Assembly: GCA_964621445.1 (NCBI GenBank)
Contig: CAZUNO010000022.1
Span: 4,013 to 46,998, forward strand
DNA length: 42,986 nt
From: CAZUNO01 sp964621445 [NCBI: Candidatus Hadarchaeota archaeon]
GTDB lineage: Archaea > CAYQAE01 > CAYVLA01
Direction: 5' to 3'
Shown here: positions 25,601-34,337 of the stretch, piece after piece
How the letters are laid out: the number at the start of each line of letters is the position of its first letter
Position numbering within the stretch: the first letter of the stretch is position 1
Made by a program: the position numbers and the translations under genes
Notes under the pieces: model-generated
Databases searched by the model: none
What the model was told of the DNA's origin: nothing
The model's input: the letters and a program-made list of their open reading frames with translations, nothing else

Positions 25601-26848
25601 ATGAGGATAGCATTCTTCGCCTGGGAATATCCGCCGGTAGTGGTCGGCGGTCTGGGTACCTACGCCACCTACATCACCAGAAAGTTCGTGGAGATGGGCC
25701 ATGACGTGTGCGTATTTTCCCTGAACCGTGGTGACCTACCAACCAGGGAGATAATTCAGGGGGTGGAGGTCCACAGACCCCTTATAGCCGATGCCTCCAG
25801 GGTTTTCCCACTTCTATCCCCGGACCTGGGAAGCTGGGGTGAAAATCTGGATTTTTTCAGCGATTTCTTCATATACAACGTTCTCTCCGCATCCAAGCTG
25901 TCCAATTATCTGGTCAAGAAGGAGAAATGCGAGTTTGACATGGTATGCTACCATGACTGGCTAAACAGCATAGCCGGGATAATGACCAACGAACAGCTGG
26001 ACGTGCCGACTGCCTTCCATGCCCACTCCACCGAATGGGGAAGGACCGGTAATGGGTCCCAGATTATCAAGAGTCTGGAAAGGGAGGCTGCCGCATCCGC
26101 GGATGGCACGATCACCGTGAGCCATGCCATGAAGGAGGACCTGGCCAGACACGGCTGGCCCGGGGACACCTTTGCGGTCTGGAACGGGGTGGACCCTGGT
26201 AAGTACGACCCCAACTCAATCTCCGAACAGGATGTCCTAGGCCTGAGGGACAGATACGGAATACATGAAAACGAGAACATGGTTCTCTTCGTGGGCAGAC
26301 TCACCTGGGTTAAGGGCGTGAGAAACCTGATACAGGCAATGCCCCACGTTCTGAGCGAGAACCCAAATACCAAGCTGGTAATTCTGGGGCAGGGAGAACA
26401 GCAGTGGGAGATAACCGACCTGGCCTCGGCACTCAACATATCGGACAGGATGTACTACCGGTTCGAGTTCGTTCCCGAGGATGAGAGGATACTTCACTAC
26501 GCCGCCGCGGATATGTGCGTCTTCCCGTCCATCTACGAGCCCTTTGGCATCGTGAGTCTGGAGGCCATGTCCATGGAGACCCCGCCCGTGGTCGGGGCCA
26601 AGGGCCTGGTCGGTTTCCGGGAACAGGTCATTTCCTCTGGACCCGACCAGTGCGGGATCCACGTGGATGGTAACAACCCCGGCGATATAGCATGGGGCAT
26701 CAATCAGGTACTCTCCAACCCCGACCGGGCCAGGGAATGGGGCAGAAATGCCAGGAAAAGGGTGATGAAGCACTTTACCTGGGACGATGCGGCGAACAAC
26801 ACCATGGGGTGCTACCAGGCCATCAGGGAGAGGGCGGGGTATACGTAG
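25601..26848 (+). CDS. Glycosyltransferase, glycogen synthase-like (GT4/GT5 clan)
   Basis: This is a 415-residue GT-B glycosyltransferase. The N-terminal loop EYPPVVVGGLGTY (Gly-Gly-Leu-Gly at ~16-19) takes the place of the KxGGL donor loop of bacterial GlgA. HAHSTEWGR and LFVGRLTWVKGV follow, with the nucleotide-sugar E-x7-E motif at EPFGIVSLE (about Glu313 and Glu321). The likely role is alpha-glucan chain extension from UDP- or ADP-glucose in the cytoplasm. I chose ATG at 25601 because GAGGTCG lies eight bases upstream; a longer GTG frame from 25571 adds only ten unlikely residues. It leads an operon with a GH57 gene and a second glycosyltransferase. Confidence 0.93.
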   Translation: MRIAFFAWEYPPVVVGGLGTYATYITRKFVEMGHDVCVFSLNRGDLPTREIIQGVEVHRPLIADASRVFPLLSPDLGSWGENLDFFSDFFIYNVLSASKLSNYLVKKEKCEFDMVCYHDWLNSIAGIMTNEQLDVPTAFHAHSTEWGRTGNGSQIIKSLEREAAASADGTITVSHAMKEDLARHGWPGDTFAVWNGVDPGKYDPNSISEQDVLGLRDRYGIHENENMVLFVGRLTWVKGVRNLIQAMPHVLSENPNTKLVILGQGEQQWEITDLASALNISDRMYYRFEFVPEDERILHYAAADMCVFPSIYEPFGIVSLEAMSMETPPVVGAKGLVGFREQVISSGPDQCGIHVDGNNPGDIAWGINQVLSNPDRAREWGRNARKRVMKHFTWDDAANNTMGCYQAIRERAGYT

Positions 26849-26875
26849 GCCGTTTTGTGGATTGGAGGAATCAAG

Positions 26876-28417
26876 TTGGTAGATCTATGTCTTGGATTTG
26901 AGGTCCATCAGCCGTACAGGACGAAGGGAAACTTCCGACCCTCTCTGGCCCGGGAATTAAACCCGGACGAGCTACCGGAGGCCTATCTGGATCAAAAATT
27001 AGACCGGCGGATACTTGAGAGGGTGTGCAGGAAGTGCTACCTGCCGGCAAATCGGACCCTGCTGGAGAAAATTGATGAGTTCCAGGGAACTGGTTCGGAG
27101 TTCAAGGTGGTGTTCAGCATATCCGGGGTCCTGGTGGAGCAGTTGGAGAGATGGCAGCCGGACGTGCTTGACTCCTTTAGAAAACTCTCCCAGACCGGTA
27201 ACGTCGAGATGTTGGATCAGACCTATCATCACTCGTTGGCCAGTCTCTATTCCAGGGAAAGGACCGAGTTCAAAGACCAGGTCAAGCTTCACCGGGAGCT
27301 GGTGCATGACGTATTTCAGCAGACCCCCAAGGTTTTCGAAAACACCGAGTTTATATACAATGATTCCATCGCCGCCTCGGTGGCCGAAATGGGTTACCAG
27401 GCCATGTTCACCGAGGGTGCTGAAAAGGTTCTGGACTGGAGGTCGCCAAATCACATATACCGCGCCAGGCACGCCGACCTCTCCCTTCTCCTCAGGAACT
27501 ACCGCCTGTCCGATGACATTGCCTTTCGTTTCTCGACCCTTAACTGGCCCGGGTGGCCACTAACGGCGGAGAAGTATGCATCATGGCTGTCCGGCGCAGA
27601 CGGTGACTGCGTGACCGTTTTCATAGATTACGAGACGCTGGGTGAGCACCAATGGCCGGAGACCGGGATTCTCGACTTCCTGAAGTGGTTGCCGCGGGAG
27701 GCGATCAACAGGGGAGTGGAGTTCAGGACCGCTTCGGAGCTGGTGAATTCCCACCAGCCGGTAGGCAAGATCGAGGTCGGGGACTTTGACACCATCTCCT
27801 GGGCCGATGAGGACAGGAGTACCACCGCATGGCTGGGAAACGATATGCAGCGGACCTGTTTTGGGGCCCTCCGGAGCATGGAGAGTCAGGTTAAACTTAC
27901 GGATAACCAGGATCTGATGCGGATGTGGAGGGTGCTTCAGATATCGGACCATCTCTACTACATGTACACCGAGGAGGGTGCCTCGGGTATGGTTCATGGA
28001 TACTTCAGTGCCCAGCCCCCAGTGAAGTCCTTCTGGAGCTTCTCCCGCATACTATCGAATTTTCACGAGAAGATAGCCCGGGAACTGGATGAGCCCCAGA
28101 GGACGGCCGTATACCTGCTGCGAATTCTCCCCCCGGACCAGGCCTTCCATTTCCATGATTCGGATGGCTATTTGGGTCTCTCGGCCCACTCCTTGGAGGA
28201 GTTTCAGCGAGTTCTCAGCATGGCCCCGGAGTGGTCGGTGCAGCGTCACCAGGAGAGATCGGACATCTCCACCTGGATAGGGGATGTTGTAGGGGATTCG
28301 GAGCTGGCCCAGGCGCTTGGGAAAAGGGAGGCGGAAAATGCCACAGAGCTGAAGATAGAAATATTTAACGACGTCCAGTTCAGGATCGGGGAGCTAAGGG
28401 AATTACTGAGATCCTGA
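26876..28417 (+). CDS. GH57 family alpha-glucan-acting enzyme
   Basis: This 513-residue protein has an N-terminal GH57 (beta/alpha)7-type barrel beginning LCLGFEVHQPYR. The nucleophile is Glu158 in FENTEFIYND and the acid/base is Asp251 in VFIDYETLGEH. These GH57 blocks fit alpha-amylase, 4-alpha-glucanotransferase or branching-type members. The C-terminal ~150 residues are helical (LTDNQDLMRMWRVLQISDHL) as in archaeal alpha-amylase-annotated GH57 proteins. I chose TTG at 26876 because GGAGG lies seven bases upstream; the frame opens at 26855 with residues unlike the family. It lies 27 bases after the first glycosyltransferase gene. The absence of a signal peptide points to internal glycogen metabolism. 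Confidence 0.93.
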   Translation: MVDLCLGFEVHQPYRTKGNFRPSLARELNPDELPEAYLDQKLDRRILERVCRKCYLPANRTLLEKIDEFQGTGSEFKVVFSISGVLVEQLERWQPDVLDSFRKLSQTGNVEMLDQTYHHSLASLYSRERTEFKDQVKLHRELVHDVFQQTPKVFENTEFIYNDSIAASVAEMGYQAMFTEGAEKVLDWRSPNHIYRARHADLSLLLRNYRLSDDIAFRFSTLNWPGWPLTAEKYASWLSGADGDCVTVFIDYETLGEHQWPETGILDFLKWLPREAINRGVEFRTASELVNSHQPVGKIEVGDFDTISWADEDRSTTAWLGNDMQRTCFGALRSMESQVKLTDNQDLMRMWRVLQISDHLYYMYTEEGASGMVHGYFSAQPPVKSFWSFSRILSNFHEKIARELDEPQRTAVYLLRILPPDQAFHFHDSDGYLGLSAHSLEEFQRVLSMAPEWSVQRHQERSDISTWIGDVVGDSELAQALGKREAENATELKIEIFNDVQFRIGELRELLRS

Positions 28418-28483
28418 AACGTGCTTTGCAGTGCATATCTATTTCTGTTGGCAGGATAACCTATAATCAGGGAGTGTTTCAAT

Positions 28484-29647
28484 TTGAGGATCGCGATGTT
28501 TTCCTGGGAATCGATGTATACCATACAGGTCGGGGGCTTGGGCGTTTCGGCCACCAGGCTGGCCGAGGAGCTTGCGGGTCGAGGACACCACGTTTCCTTC
28601 TTCACCCGCGGGGCAGCCGGTCAGCCCGAGCACATGTTCATTAACGGGGTTCACTACCATACACTTGAACTGGAACCCTGCTTTTCGAGCTATTCGCTGG
28701 CCTCCGGGCTTTCAAAGATGATAATAGACAGGCTGAAGAGGGTGGAGGGAGTCCTGGGCAAATTCGATATAGTGCACGGACACGACTGGCTGGTGATCGA
28801 CGCCCTCGAGAAAATGAAGAAGGAGGGAAGGAGGGCGGTCATGACCTATCACTCCACCGAGTACGGGAGAAACGGGGGGAAGATGGGCGACTGGAGGGAG
28901 TTCCACGAGATATCGGACCGTGAGAGGTACGCTGCCCGAATTGCCGACAGGGTGACCACCGTTTCCGCGCACATGGAGAGGGAACTGCAGTGGCTATATG
29001 ACGTACCAAAGGAAAAGATAGACGTCATCCCCAACGGGATCGACCCCTCAAGGTACAAGTCAGATGTGGATAGCCAGGAGGTGAAAAGGAGGCTGGGCAT
29101 GAACCCCAGTTCGCCCATGGTTCTTTTCGCCGGGAGGCTGGAATACCAGAAAGGGCCGGATATTCTTCTCCGATCAATTCCCGAGGTCCTTGATCTGCGG
29201 GAGGACGTGCAATTCGTGTTTCTGGGTCAGGGTGGCTTGAGAAGGGACCTGGAGGCCGAGGCCCGGAAGCTGGGGATTGCCTCCTCCACATCATTCCTGG
29301 GGTTCGTGCCCTTCTGGGAGTACCTGGAGAAACTTAACTCCTGCGATATGGTGTGCATTCCCAGCAGGAACGAGCCCTTCGGGCTGGTTCTCCTCGAGGC
29401 CTGGTCCGCGAGTAAGCCGGTTGTGGCATCCAGGGTTGGAGGGCTCCAGGAGAATATTGATTCAGGTGTTAATGGGCTGCTGGTTGGACCGGAGCCCTCG
29501 GCCTTGGCCAGGTCGATCAGTTACCTCGTGGACAACCCCGGGATTGGGGAGAGAATGGGCGCCAGTGGACGGGAGAAAGCATTTGAGTTCGGCTGGGACA
29601 AGGCGGTATCCCTGCTCCAGGACACCTACAGGAAGGCCCTGCCCTGA
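28484..29647 (+). CDS. Glycosyltransferase, GT4-like
   Basis: This 387-residue GT-B protein is related to the one at 25601. The N-terminal donor-side loop VGGLGVS is followed by HGHDWLVID, TYHSTEYGRNGG and LFAGRLEYQKGPD, and the E-x7-E motif is EPFGLVLLE (Glu297 and Glu305). It is probably another alpha-glucan or sugar transferase acting on glycogen-type chains, but trehalose or glycolipid synthesis cannot be excluded. The start is TTG at 28484 with GGAG about ten bases upstream. It lies 66 bases after the GH57 gene and converges on the phosphorylase gene with an eight-base gap. Confidence 0.92.
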   Translation: MRIAMFSWESMYTIQVGGLGVSATRLAEELAGRGHHVSFFTRGAAGQPEHMFINGVHYHTLELEPCFSSYSLASGLSKMIIDRLKRVEGVLGKFDIVHGHDWLVIDALEKMKKEGRRAVMTYHSTEYGRNGGKMGDWREFHEISDRERYAARIADRVTTVSAHMERELQWLYDVPKEKIDVIPNGIDPSRYKSDVDSQEVKRRLGMNPSSPMVLFAGRLEYQKGPDILLRSIPEVLDLREDVQFVFLGQGGLRRDLEAEARKLGIASSTSFLGFVPFWEYLEKLNSCDMVCIPSRNEPFGLVLLEAWSASKPVVASRVGGLQENIDSGVNGLLVGPEPSALARSISYLVDNPGIGERMGASGREKAFEFGWDKAVSLLQDTYRKALP

Positions 29648-29655
29648 ACGCTTTA

Positions 29656-31425
29656 CTAGAGATAGGCCTCGGTACCGTACCTCTGCATCATCCTGTGGCT
29701 GTTGAAGTAGTAGGCTATCTTCCCGATTGAGTTCTTCATCAGTTCTATCCACTCATTCCTTCTATCGTAGTAAGTGGGGGCTATGATGTATGAGAGCTTG
29801 TTGTAAAGATCATCCAATTCCCGCCTCTTCCTGGTTTCCAGATCCACCTTCTCCTCCGGCGGAGGCCCTATGCTCCATCCGGTGACCCCCTCGATGCAAC
29901 CCTCGATCCACCAGCCGTCGAGGACGCTGAAGTTTAGAACCCCATTATGTGCGGCCTTCATGCCGCTGGTCCCCGAGGCCTCCAGCGGGGGTAAAGGGGT
30001 GTTGACCCAGACATCGGAACCAGAGGTGAGGATCTTTGCCATGTCCATGTCGTAGTCGGGGAGGTACACGATCTTCATGACATCCGATAGCTCCCTGGAA
30101 TACTGGAATATCTTCTCGATCATATCTTTACCGGTGTCATCCCTGGGGTGGGCCTTGCCGGCAAAGACAACCTGGATCCGGTTCTTGTTCCCTATCTTCC
30201 TGAGCTTTTTGATGTCCGAGAACAGGAGGGTAGCCCTTTTGTACCCGGTAGCCCTCCTGGCATGGGCCAGGGTCAGTGCCTCCGGATCCATTTCCACCCC
30301 GGTTTCCCGGTTTACGAGATCGATGAGGTCGATTTTTGCCGCCTCGTGTGCCTTCCAAACCTCATCGTCCTGCAGGCAGTCGACCCTAACCAACAGGGAG
30401 GGTTCGTTGGCCCATCCGGGTAGGCATTCGTTGAAGAGCTTATGGAAGTGCTCGCATGTCCAGTAATATGAGTGAACGCCGTTGGTGATGGCCGATATGT
30501 GGTGACCGGGAAAGAGCTCCATCGATAGCTGCCTGTGCCTCTCGGCTACTCCATTCACGTACTTGCTCAGGTTTAGTGCCAGACGGGTCATATTGAGGGA
30601 GTTCTGGCCCGCGATCTCCTTGATGGTGTCCAGGGGAACTATCTCCCCCATGGTCTTGGTCACAAGGTCATAGGTAAACTTGTCGTGGCCTGCCTCCACT
30701 GGGGTGTGGGTTGTGAATAGACACAGGTCCCTCACCCTCTCCGGGGTCATGCCGTTGGCCCGGAGTAATTCCAGGGTCAGGAGGGCGGAGTGCCCCTCGT
30801 TCATGTGGTACCTGCTTATCTTAAAGTTCGATGCCTCCAATATTCTGGCCCCGCCGATTCCCAGCACTATCTCCTGTTTAAGGCGGTATGCGTCCCCACC
30901 GCCGTAGAGCTTGTCGGTTATTCGCCGGTCCTTCTCCTCATTCACCTCGAGGTCGGTGTCCAGAAAAAGCATGGAGATCAGCCCGCCGGTGGGGGAGATG
31001 TGATCGTAGAGCCACGCCTTTACGGTGACCTCCCTGCCCTCAATTTCCACCATCACCCTGTGAGGGAGCTCCACCATGAATTCTTCCGGGTTCCACTCGT
31101 CCGGGTGCTCCACCTGTTTGCCTTCCTTGGTGAGTTCCTGCTTGAGGTATCCCTTCCTGCTCACCAGTGTAACGGCCACCAAGGGGATCCTCATATCGGC
31201 GCTGGATCTAATCATGTCGCCGGCGAGAACCCCGAGTCCACCGCTGTAGCTCTTGATCTCGTTCTTAACACCTATTTCCATGGAGAAATAGGCCACCCTC
31301 TCCCCCTCCAGAAATGAGTGTTTGCAGTATTCACTGTCAAAATAGTAGGTTTTGCCCCTTATCTCTGCCTTGAAGGGTGCCTCTTCCTCTATGAGTGGGA
31401 CTCCGCATACTGGGTCTCGGACCAT
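29656..31425 (-). CDS. Alpha-glucan phosphorylase (GT35) with N-terminal YHS-like domain
   Basis: This 589-residue protein releases glucose-1-phosphate from glycogen or maltodextrin. The first ~45 residues form a YHS-type metal-binding domain (DPVCG near the start, then YYFDSEYCKHSF), directly joined to the phosphorylase start RVAYFSMEIG. SYSGGLGVLAGDMI, YHMNEGHSALL, HTPVEAGHDKF and EASGTSGMKAAHNGVLN follow, with PLP lysine Lys490. The length fits the short archaeal/bacterial type rather than the ~800-residue muscle type. ATG at 31425 has no ribosome site but a TATA-like box about 30 bases upstream, so a leaderless mRNA is likely. It converges with the glycosyltransferase operon. Confidence 0.93.
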   Translation of the reverse strand: MVRDPVCGVPLIEEEAPFKAEIRGKTYYFDSEYCKHSFLEGERVAYFSMEIGVKNEIKSYSGGLGVLAGDMIRSSADMRIPLVAVTLVSRKGYLKQELTKEGKQVEHPDEWNPEEFMVELPHRVMVEIEGREVTVKAWLYDHISPTGGLISMLFLDTDLEVNEEKDRRITDKLYGGGDAYRLKQEIVLGIGGARILEASNFKISRYHMNEGHSALLTLELLRANGMTPERVRDLCLFTTHTPVEAGHDKFTYDLVTKTMGEIVPLDTIKEIAGQNSLNMTRLALNLSKYVNGVAERHRQLSMELFPGHHISAITNGVHSYYWTCEHFHKLFNECLPGWANEPSLLVRVDCLQDDEVWKAHEAAKIDLIDLVNRETGVEMDPEALTLAHARRATGYKRATLLFSDIKKLRKIGNKNRIQVVFAGKAHPRDDTGKDMIEKIFQYSRELSDVMKIVYLPDYDMDMAKILTSGSDVWVNTPLPPLEASGTSGMKAAHNGVLNFSVLDGWWIEGCIEGVTGWSIGPPPEEKVDLETRKRRELDDLYNKLSYIIAPTYYDRRNEWIELMKNSIGKIAYYFNSHRMMQRYGTEAYL

Positions 31426-31452
31426 TCTTTTTAACCCCTAATTCTTGTGGTG

Positions 31453-31460
31453 CTAAAATC
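31453..31460 (-). promoter_or_regulatory. TATA-like box for phosphorylase gene
   Basis: The reverse strand reads GATTTTAG, 28-35 bases before the ATG at 31425. With no ribosome site present, this spacing suggests a leaderless transcript. Confidence 0.45.
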
Positions 31461-31585
31461 TGCATTTGTAAGGTTCTCTGCTCTATAATCCAGACCGGTC
31501 GTTCTTCTTTTAGGTGTTTTTAACCCATTCGCCGATCCAGTGTCGAATTTGACAATCGATGGTAGTTTTGGACGACATTTGAATT

Positions 31586-32662
31586 TTAGCATGGGAAACC
31601 CTGCCTTTCCAGCCTCTTGCCCACTTCCCGGAGGGTGGACCGGTCCTGCTCGTCAATTGATCCGTCACCATGGGGTCCGGTGTTAAGGAGCAGATTGTGA
31701 TCCCGAACAAGGGACTGGCCCAGCATATCCCAGACCTGGTCGGGTCCCTTGTGTTTTCCCTGGTGCTCTTTTGAGTGGCCCCAGGCAGAAGGTTGTAGGG
31801 TGTCACAAATCTCGTTGTGTTTCGACCGGTTCTTACTCCATGCACTATCGGCCAGCGGAGCCTTCTCGTCAGAGAGCCGGTGGGCAAGCGACCCGGCCTC
31901 GCGCTCGCAGGACGCGAAATCCTCGTTTCCAGTCGCCCCTTGTTTAAAACAGATCAGGGCCTGCGGTTGAAGGGAATGGATTAGTGAGTACGTCTCCTCA
32001 ATGGGAAACATGTCCGCCCGGATATAGTAGGGCAAGATGGGGTCGAACCATATGCCGGCTAGGGGTCCATATCCCGTTAGAAGCTCCCGGAGTTGGGCGT
32101 GTACGAAATCCAAGTAACATTGAAAGTCCTCCTCCTTGCTGTATTTATAGTGTGGTTCTGGATCAGGATAATCGGGCCTGGCAACTTCGGGGCCGGATTC
32201 CCGGGACATGTAGTATGGGTGTCTCCAATCGAGGGCGTAGCTGTAATAGAGGAAAAGGCCCAAGCCCCTCTCCTCGCAAGCCCGGGACAGTTCACGGATG
32301 AGATCGGTTCCACAGGGCGCCTGGACGCTGTTGAAGTCGGTCTCGTCGGTTTCGAATAGGCAGAAGCCATCGTGATGGCGCGTGGTGATGTTAACGTAGC
32401 TCATTCCAGAATCCAGGGCAAGATCGGCGATGGAACCGGCATCAAATGACTCCGCCGTGAACTCGTCTTTGAGTTCCTCGTACTCGGATACCGGGATTTT
32501 TTCCTCGAACATCACCCACTCCCCCCTCCCTAGGAGGCTATATAGGCCGTAGTGCATGAAAAGCCCGAAACGGGCCCCCTTGAACCACTCCAGCGTGGCC
32601 TGCCTGGGGTCCTCTTGGTATGTACTATGATGCTCTTCTAGAAAGCTCGGTGTCTTGCTCAA
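31586..32662 (-). CDS. GH29 alpha-L-fucosidase, catalytic domain only
   Basis: This 358-residue protein matches the GH29 barrel: ARFGLFMHYGLYSL, NITTRHHDGFCLFETDETD and GIWFDPILPYY with nucleophile Asp207, plus LLLNTGPHGDG near the end. It would remove alpha-L-fucose from glycans. The C-terminal beta-sandwich found in most family members is absent; the protein stops at GKRLERQGFPC shortly after the barrel. The acid/base residue lies in a variable loop and cannot be assigned. The start is TTG at 32662. There is no signal peptide. An out-of-frame ATG lies just upstream. The next gene upstream on the same strand ends 40 bases away. Confidence 0.92.
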   Translation of the reverse strand: MSKTPSFLEEHHSTYQEDPRQATLEWFKGARFGLFMHYGLYSLLGRGEWVMFEEKIPVSEYEELKDEFTAESFDAGSIADLALDSGMSYVNITTRHHDGFCLFETDETDFNSVQAPCGTDLIRELSRACEERGLGLFLYYSYALDWRHPYYMSRESGPEVARPDYPDPEPHYKYSKEEDFQCYLDFVHAQLRELLTGYGPLAGIWFDPILPYYIRADMFPIEETYSLIHSLQPQALICFKQGATGNEDFASCEREAGSLAHRLSDEKAPLADSAWSKNRSKHNEICDTLQPSAWGHSKEHQGKHKGPDQVWDMLGQSLVRDHNLLLNTGPHGDGSIDEQDRSTLREVGKRLERQGFPC

Positions 32663-32701
32663 TCATATCATCTCTGGTATAGGTCCTGAACCTGCCCTTC
32701 A

Positions 32702-33199
32702 TCATTCGAAAAGGACTTTTCTGGTGAGGTTTATACCGCCTGAGGCAAGTTTGGATCTCTTCACCCACAGAAATGAGGATGACACCTCTAGATCACCCTG
32801 GACTTTCATGTCAATCTCTCCCATGGATCTTAGGTCCTCCATGGTGCCCTTTGTCAGGGTCGGTTGGGCCTCGAATTCCACTCTGCCTCCGGGCCGGATG
32901 CTGTCTTCAGGGGAGCCAAAGACGTTTCCCAGATTAAACCCATCCAATTTCAATTCCACATCCTCCAGTGAAACCTCTACCCGGTTAGAGGTCGAGTTTT
33001 CAAGGCTCATGTTGAGGCTGTAGATATAGCGATCGGGGTCTCCCGGTGGGATGGCGTTGGAGATCTCAAACTCCTGCAGCTGGGGAGTGTCCTCGACCGA
33101 TGAAATCGAATTCTGGACGGTGCTGGTGGCGTAAAGATGAAGCACCAGGATAAGTGCAGCTGCCAGAACTAATAAAATAAGGTATTTTGGCGGTCTCAA
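32702..33199 (-). CDS. Membrane-anchored LEA14/WHy-like protein
   Basis: This 165-residue protein has a short basic start, one hydrophobic helix at about residues 6-23 (YLILLVLAAALILVLHLYA), then an external beta-sandwich. The alternating pattern YSLNMSLENSTSNRVEVSLE, together with RPGGRVEFEAQPTLTKGTM, fits the LEA14/water-stress (WHy) type found in archaea. Function is unknown; such proteins are thought to be periplasm-side stress or structural domains. The start is TTG at 33199, with an AT-rich block 30-40 bases upstream. It may be co-transcribed with the GH29 gene. Confidence 0.65.
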   Translation of the reverse strand: MRPPKYLILLVLAAALILVLHLYATSTVQNSISSVEDTPQLQEFEISNAIPPGDPDRYIYSLNMSLENSTSNRVEVSLEDVELKLDGFNLGNVFGSPEDSIRPGGRVEFEAQPTLTKGTMEDLRSMGEIDMKVQGDLEVSSSFLWVKRSKLASGGINLTRKVLFE

Positions 33200-33327
33200 A
33201 AGGATTCCCGAATGATGGCAGGATGGTAGTCTGATAATGCTTTTGCAGATACCTCAAAATGACATCTTGACCGAGAGATGAGCAAACCGAGTTCGGTTTT
33301 TCTTCCCCGAACAGTGAGAATACTCAT

Positions 33328-33336
33328 ACTTAATAG
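33328..33336 (+). promoter_or_regulatory. TATA-like box for PRC-barrel gene
   Basis: ACTTAATAG lies 24-32 bases before the ATG at 33360, suggesting a leaderless mRNA because no ribosome site precedes the ATG. Confidence 0.4.
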
Positions 33337-33359
33337 CCCAATATGGAGGCCCTTAACTG

Positions 33360-34034
33360 ATGAAATTAGATGAAATTCTTGGTAAATCGGTTCTGAATAC
33401 CTCTGGAGTCGGTCTTGGTGAGGTATCGGACCTTATCATTGATAGTCGTAGTGGTGAGGTTACCTCCCTGAAGATCGAGCAGGCCTCAGAGGAGAGTTCC
33501 ACCGGTTTCCTTCCGACCGACCTCCTGAAAATTGAAAATGGAGATGTGGTATTGAAGGGGGAGACGGGGGTTGCCGAGTCACCCGAGGAAGGAGATTACG
33601 TCTATGGTGCCGGTCTCATCAAGGGGGAAGTCTTCGTAAAGCCCACCTGGCGAATAGGCCTCCTGGCGGATTTCGATATAGACGTTGATGATTGGGAGCT
33701 AACGAAGCTAACCATCGACGTTCATCCGGAATATGCTATTGACACCGACCTCCACGAGAAGCTAATGCCCACGGGGTATCCCCCGGTATTCCAGATGGAG
33801 GTTGACAGTGCCTGGGCCCAGTTCCATATCTCCAAGGAGCCCCCGGAGAAGAGCTCGCATACGGTTCTTGATATCATGGGGCAGGATCTTGAGGTCTCCA
33901 TCGCCAAGCACCTGGAAAGGGAGGGATTCCAGGAGGGCAAGACCAGGGCCGACCAGTCATTTGATGAGTCCTACCAGCAGAAAATGATCGATGCATTGCG
34001 TGATGCCATCAGCGAGGCATACCAATCAAGCTAA
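33360..34034 (+). CDS. PRC-barrel domain protein
   Basis: This 224-residue protein begins with a PRC-barrel (MKLDEILGKSVLNTSGVGLG, then EVSDLIIDSRSGEVTSLKIE), a small beta-barrel seen in photosystem H subunits and RimM, and common as a stand-alone archaeal protein. Residues ~95-150 (WELTKLTIDVHPEYAI) may be a second degenerate barrel repeat. The C-terminal ~70 residues are helical and charged. Archaeal PRC-barrel proteins have been linked to RNA metabolism and to cell division (CdpB-type). Which applies here cannot be read; the length with two barrels differs from a single-barrel CdpB. Confidence 0.75.
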   Translation: MKLDEILGKSVLNTSGVGLGEVSDLIIDSRSGEVTSLKIEQASEESSTGFLPTDLLKIENGDVVLKGETGVAESPEEGDYVYGAGLIKGEVFVKPTWRIGLLADFDIDVDDWELTKLTIDVHPEYAIDTDLHEKLMPTGYPPVFQMEVDSAWAQFHISKEPPEKSSHTVLDIMGQDLEVSIAKHLEREGFQEGKTRADQSFDESYQQKMIDALRDAISEAYQSS

Positions 34035-34054
34035 ACCCGAATTGGCGAGAATCC

Positions 34055-34337
34055 TTAGGGGTTCATCGATCCCGTTGGGTCATTTCTGATAAGATGTGCC
34101 AGGATGCCAGTAGGGAAAAGGATGGCCCACAATAGTAGAAGGTCAAGAAATAGGGCTGAATAGTTCAGAGTTACTCCCTTATCATCAGTAACCAGCCAGC
34201 TCAGGGGGCCAGCCACGACCGGTGCGGAGTCCCTCCGGATTGTCACGCCTGCCAAGATTTCGAGAGATCATGAAAATGCCAAGTGTTATAGCAATTGCCG
34301 AAATTAAGGCAATTAAAGCGATCCCTCTTCGATTCAT
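34055..34337 (-). pseudogene. Two-helix membrane protein, apparently frameshifted
   Basis: Starting at the reverse-strand ATG at 34337, the first frame gives a helix-forming N-terminus (MNRRGIALIALISAIAITLG) and stops at 34185. A second frame, shifted by one, covers 34255-34055 and ends with a second helix (FLDLLLLWAILFPTGILAHL). Together they would make one plausible two-helix protein, with the shift near 34258, close to a short A run (CGAAATC). Read separately, each piece is poor. It could be a real frameshift, a sequencing error, or just a 66-residue protein starting at TTG 34255. No family is recognised. Confidence 0.35.

Noticed and set aside
25948-26439. Reverse-strand open frame opposite the first glycosyltransferase
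   Set aside because: Serine- and leucine-rich translation typical of antisense shadows. The plus-strand gene has clear motifs.
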